This document shows positions 7,193-14,906 of a DNA stretch of 64,000 nucleotides, one piece after another (positions within the stretch are counted from its first letter, which is position 1; the number at the start of each line of letters is the position of its first letter). Below the pieces are notes generated by a model that worked only from the letters and a program-made list of their open reading frames with translations, had not been told where the DNA came from and searched no databases. Origin of the DNA: Pseudonocardia oceani. Lineage in GTDB: Bacteria; Actinomycetota; Actinomycetes; Mycobacteriales; Pseudonocardiaceae. The stretch is from positions 3,782,001 through 3,846,000 of the forward strand of contig NZ_JADQDF010000001.1 in the NCBI RefSeq assembly GCF_019263585.2, written 5' to 3'. The position numbers and the translations under genes are program-made.

Positions 7193-8053
7193 TCAGGCGT
7201 CGCGGCGCAGCATCCGGTAGGTCGTCACACCCATGCCGACGGCGACGTAGCAGAGCGCCCGCAGCGAGCTGTCGACCATGCCGTCGAGCGGGAGCGGGTC
7301 GCGGAGCGCGTCGGCCCCGGCGGCCCAGCCGCTCGTGAGCAGCCACGGCTGCAGCCACTCCAGCGCCGGGATCGCGGCCAGCACGCCGAACACGATCAGC
7401 CCGCCCAGCACCGCGGCGAGGACGACGAGCGGGTGCTCGGTGAACGCCGAGACCGCCAGCGCCACCGCCCCGACCGCCGCCAGCTGCCCGACCACCCACA
7501 CCACGACCAGGCCGACCCGCAGCAGCGCCCCGCCCAGCCCGACCGACGTGCCCGACAGCGTGACCAGCTGCCCCTCGGCCCCGCCCACGACCACCAGCCC
7601 GGCGAGGACGCCGACGACGGCGACCACGAGCGTGGCCAGCGTGGCGACGACGAGCACGCCGAACGCCTTCATCACGACCAGCCGCAGCCGCGAGACCGGC
7701 GAGAGCAGCAGCCCGCGCAGCGTGCCGTGCGCGCTCTCCCCGGCGATCGCGTCGGCCGCGGCCATCGAGACGGCCAGCGGCAGCAGCAGCGCGAGCGAGA
7801 GCGTCATCGCCGCGACGGGCAGCACGAGACCGTTGCCGGCGACCGCGGTGATCAGCCCCGGCCCGCGACCGGTGGACCCGGCGACGGCGACGCCGATCGA
7901 GATCAGCACCGGGATCAGCGCGAACAGCCCGAGCATCACCAGCGTGCGCGGGCGGCGCAGGACCCAGCGCAGCTCCGCGCCGAGCAGCCGGCCGAACGGG
8001 GCGGTGCGGGGGGTCCCTGCGCGAGTGGTCGGGTCGGTGACCGCGGCCGTCAT
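7193..8053 (-). CDS. ABC-2 type transporter permease
   Basis: A 286-residue permease with about six hydrophobic segments. It has the usual ABC-2 layout: a cytoplasmic N-terminus (LGAELRWVLRRPRTLVML), a large region with AAADAIAGESAHGTLRGLLLSPVSRLRLVVMKAFG (the coupling-helix motif of NosY/YhaP-like permeases) and a C-terminal helix. It partners the ATPase 22 bases upstream and probably exports a lipid, peptide or drug. The substrate is unknown; the LolA-like secreted protein in the same operon may be a lipid carrier. Confidence 0.9.
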   Translation of the reverse strand: MTAAVTDPTTRAGTPRTAPFGRLLGAELRWVLRRPRTLVMLGLFALIPVLISIGVAVAGSTGRGPGLITAVAGNGLVLPVAAMTLSLALLLPLAVSMAAADAIAGESAHGTLRGLLLSPVSRLRLVVMKAFGVLVVATLATLVVAVVGVLAGLVVVGGAEGQLVTLSGTSVGLGGALLRVGLVVVWVVGQLAAVGAVALAVSAFTEHPLVVLAAVLGGLIVFGVLAAIPALEWLQPWLLTSGWAAGADALRDPLPLDGMVDSSLRALCYVAVGMGVTTYRMLRRDA

Positions 8054-8075
8054 CGGGTCTCCTCCGTCGAGGTGC

Positions 8076-9062
8076 TCACTCCGACAAGCTCCGTTCGGTC
8101 AGCCGCGCGAACAGCTCCTCGAGCCGGGCGCGGCGGCGCCGGGCCTCCTGCACGGCGACGCCCGCGCGCACGAGCAGCGCGATCGTCTCCGCGGTGGGCG
8201 GGCCGTCCTCGCCGACGACGACGCCGGGCTCGTCACCCGGCGCGCGGTACGCCGCGACACCCGCCTCCCGGAGGACGCCGAGCGCGAGGTCGACGTCGGG
8301 GGTGACGACGTCGAGGCCGCCGGTGCCCGACTCCAGCAGCGCGGCCAGCTCGCCCGCGGCCACCAGGGACCCGGACTGCAGCACGGCCACGTGCGTGCAC
8401 GTCGCCTCGACCTCGTCGAGCAGGTGCGAGGACACGATCACCGTCGACCCCGCGGCGTGCAGTTCGGCGATGATCCGCCGGACGTCGCGGGTGCCGGCGG
8501 GGTCGAGGCCGTTGGTCGGCTCGTCGAGGACGACGAGCCGACGCGGCAGCAGCAGCGCGCCGGCCAGGCCGAGGCGCTGCTTCATGCCCAGGGAGTAGCC
8601 GCGGAACCGGCGGCCCGCGGCGGGGGTGAGCCCGACGCGCTCCAGCGCGGCGTCCACGGCGCCGGGAATCTCCCGCGAGCCGAGCAGCGGCTCGGTGGCC
8701 GCCACCCGCAGCAGGTTCTCCCGGCCCGAGAGGAACGGGTGGAACCCCGGACCCTCGACGAGCGCGCCGACGTGCGGCAGCGCACGGGCGGCGTCGTCGG
8801 GGATCGCGTGACCCAGCAGCTCCGCGGTGCCGGAGTCGGCGCGGGTGAGCCCGAGCAGCATCCGGATGAGCGTGGTCTTGCCCGAGCCGTTCGGGCCGAG
8901 CATGCCGAGCACGGAGCCGGCGGGGACGTCGAGGTCGATGCCGTCGACGGCCACCGTCGAGCCGAACGCCTTGCGCAGCCCGATCGCGCGGGCGGCCAGC
9001 GGGGTGGACGCGGCGACCGGGGGCACCGTCGCCGCGTCCAGCACGGAGGGGGTCGTCGTCAC
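8076..9062 (-). CDS. ABC transporter ATP-binding protein
   Basis: A 328-residue ATPase with an N-terminal NBD (Walker A LGPNGSGKTTLIR, signature YSLGMKQRLGLAGALL, Walker B LVVLDEPTNGLDP, H-loop SSHLLDEVE) and a C-terminal DUF4162-like region of about 100 residues ending RRRARLEELFARLTER. This is the CcmA/NatA-type exporter class. GTG 9062 overlaps the stop of the LolA-like gene by 4 bases (GTGA), so the three genes 10123-7193 form one operon. No membrane segment is present, and the permease is encoded downstream. Confidence 0.93.
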   Translation of the reverse strand: MTTTPSVLDAATVPPVAASTPLAARAIGLRKAFGSTVAVDGIDLDVPAGSVLGMLGPNGSGKTTLIRMLLGLTRADSGTAELLGHAIPDDAARALPHVGALVEGPGFHPFLSGRENLLRVAATEPLLGSREIPGAVDAALERVGLTPAAGRRFRGYSLGMKQRLGLAGALLLPRRLVVLDEPTNGLDPAGTRDVRRIIAELHAAGSTVIVSSHLLDEVEATCTHVAVLQSGSLVAAGELAALLESGTGGLDVVTPDVDLALGVLREAGVAAYRAPGDEPGVVVGEDGPPTAETIALLVRAGVAVQEARRRRARLEELFARLTERSLSE

Positions 9063-10123
9063 CGCGCGAGGGCCTCGGTGAGGACCTGTTCGGGGACGGC
9101 GCCCGCGGCGACGCGGCCGTCGTCGGTGACGATCGCGTTGGCCACGGCCGTGCTGATCAGCGTGCCGCTGCCCCACGCGCCGCTCACGGGGGTGCCCAGG
9201 GCGCGGAGGTCGGTCGGCGCGTCGCCCTCGTCGTCACCCTGCGGCGCGGTCGCGTCGGCCGGGACTCCTGCGACCACGACGGTGTCCCAGCCCTCGCCGA
9301 CGGTCGTCGGCTCGGCGCCCTCGGGGCGCGCGGGACGCTCGCCCTCGGGCCGGTCGGCCCCGGGCTCCTGCACGGTCGACCCGGGCGGCGGGGTGAAGGT
9401 GAACAGCGACGCGTCCTGCGCGCCGAACGACAGGTCGGTGAACCCGACCTGCAGCGCGGGGTCGGACGAGCCGGTGGCCAGCACCGTCATCCGCAGCGGG
9501 ACGCGCTGCTCGGCGTCGACGGCGATGCGCACCTCGCGCAGCAGCGTCCGCTCGTCGGGCGCGGGGGTGAGCACGAGCTCGTAGGCCGGGCGGCCCGCGA
9601 CCTCGGCCGTGCCGTCGACGGTGACGACGCTGCTGGTCTGCAGCGTGCGGATCGCCTCGGTGGCCGCGGCGGTCGGGTCGGCCATGTCCCCGCCGTCCGG
9701 GGAGCCGGCGCCGTCCGGGCGGTCCTCGCGGGTGCCCTGGGTGACCGTGCGCTCCTGCGAGTCGTAGGCCCAGAACGTGGTGCCGTCGGTGACGAACGTC
9801 TTCTCGCCGTCGGAGGTGGGCAGCTGCACGCGGCCGCCGTCCTCCCCGTTCGACCAGATCCGGGCGGTGCTCGTGCCGTCGGCGGCCTGCGGCGCGCCGG
9901 GCAGGGCCGGCAGCCCGAGCGAGTTGTCGAGCTCCACGGTGCCCGCGAAGGCGTCCGGGTCGGCCGCCAGCACGGAGGCCACGAGGTCCTCCGGCGTGAC
10001 CGGCGGCAGCTCCGGGGCCGCGCCCGCTCCGGCCGGCGCGGCCAGCAGTCCCAGTCCGACCACCCCGGCGACCGCGATCCCCGCGGCTGCCGTGCGGCCC
10101 GTCGTCCATCGTCCGGTTCCCAT
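9059..10123 (-). CDS. Secreted LolA/DUF2092-like lipoprotein-carrier fold protein
   Basis: A 354-residue exported protein with a signal peptide (TGRTAAAGIAVAGVVGLGLLAAPAGAGA, about 8-35) and no lipobox Cys. The body is the LolA/RseB-like half-barrel: EDLVASVLAADPDAFAGTVELDNSLGLP, TARIWSNGEDGGRVQLP, EKTFVTDGTTFWAYDS, RPAYELVLTP and PLRMTVLATG. A Pro/Glu/Gly linker (RPEGERPARPEGAEP) separates a C-terminal domain of about 90 residues ending TEALAR. It is coupled to an ABC exporter and divergent from a two-component system. ATG 10123 is chosen; GTG 10129 is also possible. The role in lipid handling or envelope sensing is inferred. Confidence 0.8.
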   Translation of the reverse strand: MGTGRWTTGRTAAAGIAVAGVVGLGLLAAPAGAGAAPELPPVTPEDLVASVLAADPDAFAGTVELDNSLGLPALPGAPQAADGTSTARIWSNGEDGGRVQLPTSDGEKTFVTDGTTFWAYDSQERTVTQGTREDRPDGAGSPDGGDMADPTAAATEAIRTLQTSSVVTVDGTAEVAGRPAYELVLTPAPDERTLLREVRIAVDAEQRVPLRMTVLATGSSDPALQVGFTDLSFGAQDASLFTFTPPPGSTVQEPGADRPEGERPARPEGAEPTTVGEGWDTVVVAGVPADATAPQGDDEGDAPTDLRALGTPVSGAWGSGTLISTAVANAIVTDDGRVAAGAVPEQVLTEALAR

Positions 10124-10146
10124 GGGCACAGCCTGACCCACGACGG

Positions 10147-10162
10147 CTGAGAGATGTCTGAG
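10147..10162. promoter_or_regulatory. Direct repeat CTGAG-N6-CTGAG, likely response-regulator box
   Basis: Two CTGAG half-sites 11 bp apart (one helical turn) lie in the 75-bp space between the divergent LolA-like and response-regulator genes. This layout is typical of OmpR/PmrA-family binding sites. A related CTCAG-N6-CTCAC occurs upstream of sigE at 43036-43051. Confidence 0.5.
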
Positions 10163-10198
10163 GTGAGGTGCGCGGGGTGGCGGTACGTTCGCCGGGAC

Positions 10199-10882
10199 AT
10201 GGCGCGCGTGCTGGTGGTCGACGACGAACCGGGCCTCCGCACGGCCATGACCAGGGGGCTCACCGCGGAGGGCATGGAGGTCGTCGCGCGCGGCGACGGC
10301 GACTCGGCGCTGGAGGCGGCCCTCACCGGCACGTTCGACGCGATCGTCCTCGACATCATCCTGCCGGGCCTGTCGGGCTACCGGGTGCTCGAGCAGCTGC
10401 GCGCGGCGGGCGTCGACACGCCGGTGCTGCTCGTCTCGGCCAAGGACGGCGAGTGGGACCAGGCCGACGGCCTCGACCTCGGCGCCGACGGCTACCTCGT
10501 CAAGCCCTTCGCGTTCGTCGTGCTCGTCGCTCAGCTCAAGGCGCTGCTGCGCCGGCGCGACGCCGCGCTCGGGCGGGTCGGGCAGCGCGTGCGGCTCGGG
10601 TCGCTCGTCGTCGACCCGGTGGCGCGGGCGGTGAGCTTCGACGGCGAGCCGGTGGAGCTCTCGCCGCGCGAGTTCGCGCTGCTGCACGCGCTCGCCAGCC
10701 GCCCCGACACCGTCGTCGCGAAGGACGAGCTGCTGCGGATCGTGTGGGGCGACGAGGGCGCGGCCAGCCGCAACGTCGTCGAGGTCTACGTCGGGTACCT
10801 GCGCCGCAAGCTCGACGCCGTCGGCGCCGGGCAGGTGCTGCGGACGGTGCGCGGCTTCGGGTACCTCGTGTCGTCGTCGTGA
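10199..10882 (+). CDS. OmpR-family response regulator (CutR-like)
   Basis: A 227-residue regulator with a receiver domain (MARVLVVDDEPGL; phospho-acceptor D52 in IVLDIILPG; VSAKDGEWDQADGLDLGADGYLVKPFAF, with the Lys) and a winged-helix DNA-binding domain (LSPREFALLHALASRPDTVVAKDELLRIVWG, then VEVYVGYLRRKLDAVG and the wing TVRGFGYLV). ATG 10199 is used because the receiver begins there. The gene overlaps its kinase by 4 bases. The CutR/PmrA-type receiver suggests an envelope-stress or secretion role, by analogy only. Confidence 0.95.
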   Translation: MARVLVVDDEPGLRTAMTRGLTAEGMEVVARGDGDSALEAALTGTFDAIVLDIILPGLSGYRVLEQLRAAGVDTPVLLVSAKDGEWDQADGLDLGADGYLVKPFAFVVLVAQLKALLRRRDAALGRVGQRVRLGSLVVDPVARAVSFDGEPVELSPREFALLHALASRPDTVVAKDELLRIVWGDEGAASRNVVEVYVGYLRRKLDAVGAGQVLRTVRGFGYLVSSS

Positions 10883-12201
10883 CCCGCCTGCGCCGCTGGT
10901 GGGCCGGGCGCGGGCTGCGGTTCCGGATCACCGTCGTCGTCGGCGCGGTGGCGCTGGTGGCGCTGCTCGGGCTGAGCCGCCTCGGCGTCGGGCTCCTCTA
11001 CTCGACGCTGCTCGGCGCGGCCGACGAGGAGCTGCGGACGGACGCCTCGGCGGTCGTCGCGGCGCTGCAGGCGGGGGAGGCGCCGTCGGCGGCGCGGACG
11101 CCGACGGTCCGGGTCGTCGACACCGCCGGTGACCCCGTCGACGGCGGCCCCGCGCTGCCCCTGGAACCCGGGGCGGTCCGCGTGCTGGCGGCGGGCGAGG
11201 GCGTCGTCTCGGGGCGGTTCGACGAGCTGCGGCGCTACCTCGCGGTGCCCGCCGTGCTGCCCGACGGTTCGACGCGGCTGGTCGTGGCCGCGGGCGACAT
11301 CGTCGGCGGTGCCGTGCTGCTCGCCCGCGCCGCCGGGCTGTTCGTGCTGGCCGCGCTGCTGGTGGCGGCGATCGTCGTCGTGGCGGCGTGGGCCGCCACG
11401 CGCGCCGCGCTGCGCCCGGTGGAGCGGCTGCGCGCCGCGGCGGCGGCACTGCCCACGGGGGAGCGGCTGCCGGTGCCCGTCGCGCGCGACGAGCTGCGGT
11501 CGCTGGCGGAGGAGGTGAACCGGCTGCTGGCTCGGCGCGACGACGCCGTCGCGCGGCTGCAGGCGTTCACCGGCGACGCCGCGCACGAGCTGCGCTCCCC
11601 GGTCGCGGCGATCCGGGCGCAGGCCGAGGTGGCGGTCGCGCACCCCGACCCGGACCTGGCCGACGAGACGCTGCGCGCCGTCGCCGTGGAGGCGGAGCGG
11701 CTCACCGACCTGCTGTCGGACCTGCTCGCCCTCGCCCGCGCCGACGCCGGGCGCCGGCCGGACCCCCGGCCCGTCGACCTGGTGGCCGCGGCGCGGGCCG
11801 CGATCGCCCGGGCCGGCGACCCGCCGCCCGCGCTCGACCTGGTGGCCCCCGCCCCGGCCCGGGTCGCGGCCGGGCCGGCGGAGGTCGACCTGGTGCTCGA
11901 CAACCTCGTCGCCAACGCCCGCCGCCACGCCCGGACCGTGGTGCGGATCGGGGTGCTGCCGGACGGGCGGTGGGTGCGGCTGGTGGTCGAGGACGACGGC
12001 CTCGGCATCCCGCCCGCCGACCGCGAGCGCGTGTTCGACCGCTTCGTGCGCCTGGACCCGGAGGCCGGCGGCGGGGCGGGCCTGGGGCTCGCCCTGGTGG
12101 CGGCCCTGGTGCAGGGCCGGGGCGGCCAGGTCGTGGCGGGGGAGGCGGCGGGGGGTGGGGCGCGCTTCGAGCTCCGCTGGCCCACGGCCCCACCCCATTG
12201 A
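10879..12201 (+). CDS. Sensor histidine kinase
   Basis: A 440-residue kinase with two membrane helices (about 12-36 and 150-175) enclosing a small extracytoplasmic sensor of about 110 residues, then HAMP, and a HisKA domain with H236 (DAAHELRSPVAAIRAQ). The HATPase domain has the N box LVLDNLVANARRHA, the G1 box VEDDGLGIP, and GAGLGLALVAALVQGRGG. GTG 10879 overlaps the regulator stop (GTGA). The sensor has no Cys, unlike the paired cysteines I recall in Streptomyces CutS, so the signal may differ. It is divergent from, and probably controls, the LolA-like/ABC operon. Confidence 0.93.
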   Translation: MTRLRRWWAGRGLRFRITVVVGAVALVALLGLSRLGVGLLYSTLLGAADEELRTDASAVVAALQAGEAPSAARTPTVRVVDTAGDPVDGGPALPLEPGAVRVLAAGEGVVSGRFDELRRYLAVPAVLPDGSTRLVVAAGDIVGGAVLLARAAGLFVLAALLVAAIVVVAAWAATRAALRPVERLRAAAAALPTGERLPVPVARDELRSLAEEVNRLLARRDDAVARLQAFTGDAAHELRSPVAAIRAQAEVAVAHPDPDLADETLRAVAVEAERLTDLLSDLLALARADAGRRPDPRPVDLVAAARAAIARAGDPPPALDLVAPAPARVAAGPAEVDLVLDNLVANARRHARTVVRIGVLPDGRWVRLVVEDDGLGIPPADRERVFDRFVRLDPEAGGGAGLGLALVAALVQGRGGQVVAGEAAGGGARFELRWPTAPPH

Positions 12202-12323
12202 CCCCGCGAGTTCGCCGGTCCCGCCCGGCGAGTTGGCCCACGCCGCCCGCGATTCGGGCTCTGGTGGTGCGCGGGTCGGGGTGTGGCTGCGTCGAGGGCG
12301 CGCCTCGCCGCCGCACACCGCCG

Positions 12324-12395
12324 GGCCTTGATCGCCAGGAGTGGTCGGATCAGGCCATCGGTGACCGCCTCCGACCACTTCCGCCGATCAAGGCC
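12324..12395. repeat. Palindromic repeat, copy 1
   Basis: Arms 12324-12349 and 12370-12395 match at 23 of 26 positions around a 20-base centre. The outer bases are GGCCTTGATCG and CGATCAAGGCC. Copy 2 lies about 190 bases further on. The gene to the left ends at 12201, so this is far for a simple terminator. Confidence 0.75.
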
Positions 12396-12580
12396 AGATG
12401 GCGCTGGCCGTCCCCGGTGATCGTCGAGATCGCACCGCCACGGCCCCGCCGACGACCGCCACGACGCACTTCCGGTGATCACCGGCTCGCGGGTGGCAGG
12501 AGCGCGCCCTCACGGTCGCGGAAGGACGCTGGAGTGACGGTCCTGGCGATCACGAGGCGCGGGCGGGCGGCGGACGGGAG

Positions 12581-12642
12581 TGATCGCCGGGAGTGGGCGA
12601 GAAGTGTCATCAGTGGCCCCGTCCGACCACTCCTGACGATCA
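12581..12642. repeat. Palindromic repeat, copy 2
   Basis: Left arm TGATCGCCGGGAGTGGGCGA (12581-12600) and right arm 12622-12642 (TCCGACCACTCCTGACGATCA split by one gap) pair imperfectly. The right arm plus AAGGCC is nearly identical to that of copy 1. The centre is 21 bases and differs from copy 1, so arms are conserved more than loops. Confidence 0.65.
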
Positions 12643-12787
12643 AGGCCGATCCGCCCGTCGCCACCCCGGCCACCCCGCCCCAGCCGACCGTGCCCGGCGA
12701 GCCCGCCGCCGCCCGCCGCCGCCCGCCGCCGCCCGCCCCCCACGCCCGCCGACGTCGCCGGATGCGCACTCCTGCCACCATCACCCT

Positions 12788-13555
12788 GTGCCCGTCCTCC
12801 GCCTCGAGACGCTGATCCCCGCGCCCCCGCGCACGGTGGCCGGGGCGGTCCGCGACGCGAGGACCTGGGCGGCGGTGTTCGACGGGTTCGTCGCCCCCGC
12901 CCGGTGGTTGGCCGCGGGTCACCGGGTCCGGACGGGGACCCGGGGTGAGCTGCGGGTCGGCCGCGTCTCCGAGCACGGCCTGACGGCCGCAGGCCCGGCG
13001 ATCAGCCTCACCGTCGTGCTCACCCCCGACGGCGACGGCACCCGCATGCGCGACGCGGTGACCACCGGCGACGCGGTGAGCGCCGACGCCGAGCTGACCG
13101 CCGACGACGCCGGGCACCTGCTGGCCGCGCGCGCCGCGGCGATCACGGCGACGGCGCGGGCGATGGCGGCGTCGCAGGTCGTCGTCGCCACGGCCCTGGT
13201 CCACGACGGACGTGTGCTCGCCGCACAGCGGACGCGGCCACCGGAGCTCGCGGGGTTGTGGGAGCTGCCGGGCGGGCGGGTCGAGGCGGGGGAGTCGGAG
13301 GCCGCGGCGGTGGTGCGGGAGTGCCGCGAGGAGCTGGGCACGACGGTCGTCGTCGGGGAGCGGATCGCCACCGACCTGCGCATCGCCGCCGGCGTGCTGC
13401 GCGTCCACACCGCCCGCCCCGCTGGCGCCGCCCCGCCGCCGCGGGCGCTGGAGCACGCGGCGCTGCGCTGGGTGGCGGCCGGTGAGGTCGCCGCCGTCGA
13501 CTGGGTCGGGGCGGACCGCGCCGTCGTCGCCGACCTCGTCGCCCTGCTCGCCTGA
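12788..13555 (+). CDS. SRPBCC-like domain fused to a NUDIX hydrolase
   Basis: A 255-residue protein with two parts. Residues 1 to about 115 (VLRLETLIPAPPRTVAGAVRDARTWAAVF through GDAVSADAELTADDAG) resemble a SRPBCC/polyketide-cyclase ligand-binding fold. Residues about 120-255 are a MutT-type NUDIX domain with a full Nudix box, GGRVEAGESEAAAVVRECREELG split as G-x5-E-x7-REC-x-EE-x-G, after VVVATALVHDGRVLAAQR. The NUDIX half resembles (deoxy)nucleotide-sanitising MutT/CTP pyrophosphohydrolases. The fusion is unusual and may couple ligand binding to nucleotide hydrolysis. GTG 12788 begins exactly at the SRPBCC-like strand; longer starts run into the repeat-rich stretch. Confidence 0.8.
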   Translation: MPVLRLETLIPAPPRTVAGAVRDARTWAAVFDGFVAPARWLAAGHRVRTGTRGELRVGRVSEHGLTAAGPAISLTVVLTPDGDGTRMRDAVTTGDAVSADAELTADDAGHLLAARAAAITATARAMAASQVVVATALVHDGRVLAAQRTRPPELAGLWELPGGRVEAGESEAAAVVRECREELGTTVVVGERIATDLRIAAGVLRVHTARPAGAAPPPRALEHAALRWVAAGEVAAVDWVGADRAVVADLVALLA

Positions 13556-13624
13556 CCGTTCGCGGGCGCACCCGATCCGGCGGGGAGCGGAACCGCGGGG
13601 CCCGGGGAGCCGTCGAGTGCGGTC

Positions 13625-14476
13625 ATGACGGTCGTCTCCCTGCTGGCCCGCCAGGCCGGCGTCCTCTCCCGCGACCAGGCGCTGCGCGCGGGCCTGCCGC
13701 CCGCCGCGGTCGACCACCTCGTCCGCCGCCGGCGCTGGACGTCGCTGCACCCGCAGGTCTACCTGGCGGCGGGGCACCGGCACGGCGACGAGGCCGCCGT
13801 CCGCGCCGCCGTGCTGTGGGCCGGGGACGACGCGGTGCTGACGGGACGGGCCGCGGCGTGGTGGCACGGCATCGTCGACGACCCGCCGCCCGCGGTGCGG
13901 GTGGCGGTGCCGCCGCACCGCACCCCGCGCAGCCGGCCCACCGTCGACGTCCGGCGCCGCGCGCTGCACCCCGACGACGTCACCGTCCTGCGCGGCCTCC
14001 GGATCACCGCCGAGCCGCTCACGGTGCTGGACACGGCGGTCGAGCTCGGGGACGGCTTCCTCGACCACGCGCTGCAGCGCGTGGTCCGCTTCCCCGCCGT
14101 GCACGCGGCGCAGTGCCGCAACCCCGGCTCGGCGCGGGCAGGGCAGCTCCTCGCGGCCGCCGCCGACCGCTCCGCGCCCGTCGCCGAGGATCTCCTCCTG
14201 CGGGTCCTGCGCGCCTCCGGGACAACAGGATGGCGCGCGGTCCCGGCCGCGGGTGTCGTGTTCCCAGAGGCGCGCGTCGCCGTCGCGGTCGACGGGTGGG
14301 CGTGGCGCGCAGACCCGGGTGCCGGCGAGCGGCGCAGCGACGCGCTCGCACCCGGTTGGACGCTCCTGCGCTGGACCTTCCACGACCTCGTGGAGCGGCC
14401 GGGGACCGTGCTCGCGGGGATCGCGGCGGCGGTCGGGGGCGTCCGGCACGTGGATCCGGCCCTGACGATGACGTGA
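13625..14476 (+). CDS. AbiEi/DUF559-like protein, degenerate endonuclease-fold C-terminus
   Basis: A 283-residue protein. The N-terminal winged-helix part (VSLLARQAGVLSRDQALRAGLPPAAVDHLVRRRRWTSLHPQVYLAAG) matches the AbiEi-antitoxin/DUF559 family of actinobacteria. The middle carries WWHGIVDDPPPAVRVAVP. The C-terminal Vsr-like nuclease region has ARVAVAVDGWAWRADPGAGERRSDALAPGWTLLRWTFHDLVERP, where the usual catalytic Asp/Glu-xx-Lys set is only partly present. No AbiEii toxin gene is adjacent, so a type IV toxin-antitoxin role is not supported. A second, better preserved member is at 51247-52155. Both lie near palindromic repeats. Confidence 0.75.
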   Translation: MTVVSLLARQAGVLSRDQALRAGLPPAAVDHLVRRRRWTSLHPQVYLAAGHRHGDEAAVRAAVLWAGDDAVLTGRAAAWWHGIVDDPPPAVRVAVPPHRTPRSRPTVDVRRRALHPDDVTVLRGLRITAEPLTVLDTAVELGDGFLDHALQRVVRFPAVHAAQCRNPGSARAGQLLAAAADRSAPVAEDLLLRVLRASGTTGWRAVPAAGVVFPEARVAVAVDGWAWRADPGAGERRSDALAPGWTLLRWTFHDLVERPGTVLAGIAAAVGGVRHVDPALTMT

Positions 14477-14693
14477 CCTTGGTCACGCTCGGTCGTCGCC
14501 GACGCCCGAGGAGGAGAAGGGTGTGGGGACCTGTGGCCCGGCCCCGACGGGCGGCCGCGGAGCGTCGGCGCTCGACGTCGAGGGGCCGGGAGCGCCGGAG
14601 ACCCCCGTCACTGCACCGACCGGCCGAACCGCGTCCGGCAACCGCCCGTCGCCGTAACGCCGCCGCTCACCGGGCCGGGGCGGGCGGATCGGT

Positions 14694-14843
14694 TCAGTAG
14701 ACGCGTGCGGCCTTGACCGCCCGCCGGAGCTCCTTGCCCTGCAGACCCTTGTCCTCGATCCTGCGCAGGCGCAGTGCGACGACCGGGCAGTTGGAGCAGC
14801 GCTTCGGCTTCGAGCGGCAGCACTTCTTCTTCACCTTGCCCAT
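14694..14843 (-). CDS. 49-residue Cys/Lys-rich small protein
   Basis: ATG 14843 starts MGKVKKKCCRSKPKRC, then SNCPVVALRLRRIEDKGLQ and ends AARVY. It has four Cys in the first 19 residues (CC, C, C) in a basic context, which suggests a small metal-binding or nucleic-acid-binding protein. The codons have G/C at nearly every third position, and the gene is divergent from typA. I do not know a named family, but I believe short proteins opening MGKVKKKCC are conserved in actinobacteria. There is no alternative frame of comparable quality. The 217 bases between it and the previous gene (14477-14693) show nothing recognisable. Confidence 0.75.
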   Translation of the reverse strand: MGKVKKKCCRSKPKRCSNCPVVALRLRRIEDKGLQGKELRRAVKAARVY

Positions 14844-14894
14844 GGTGAGGGGAGCCTAGGCTCACACCTGGGCGAAGGCCAGAGGACGGACCGC

Positions 14895-14900
14895 TACCGT
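14895..14900 (+). promoter_or_regulatory. -10 element of typA
   Basis: TACCGT followed by 6 bases and GTG 14907, a leaderless arrangement. It supports the chosen typA start. Confidence 0.5.
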
Positions 14901-14906
14901 GAACAG

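Larger units (their letters stand above)
12202..12787. other. 586-bp gene-free stretch with palindromic repeats
   Basis: No frame here shows coding-type third positions. The stretch holds two imperfect palindromes (separate entries) and at least one half-copy near 12541-12553 (CCTGGCGATCAC), which pairs with GTGATCGCCGGG at 12580-12591. The last 70 bases before the NUDIX gene are a Pro/Arg-coding-like GCC/CGC simple repeat with no evident function. Confidence 0.6.

Noticed and set aside
5820..7499. Very long open frame continuing upstream of the GAF-SpoIIE phosphatase
   Set aside because: The upstream part translates to Arg/Ala-rich filler across ppk2 and tspO; the phosphatase clearly starts at GTG 5816.
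13625..14476. A type IV toxin-antitoxin module from the AbiEi-like gene
   Set aside because: No AbiEii nucleotidyltransferase gene is adjacent; the same holds for 51247-52155.
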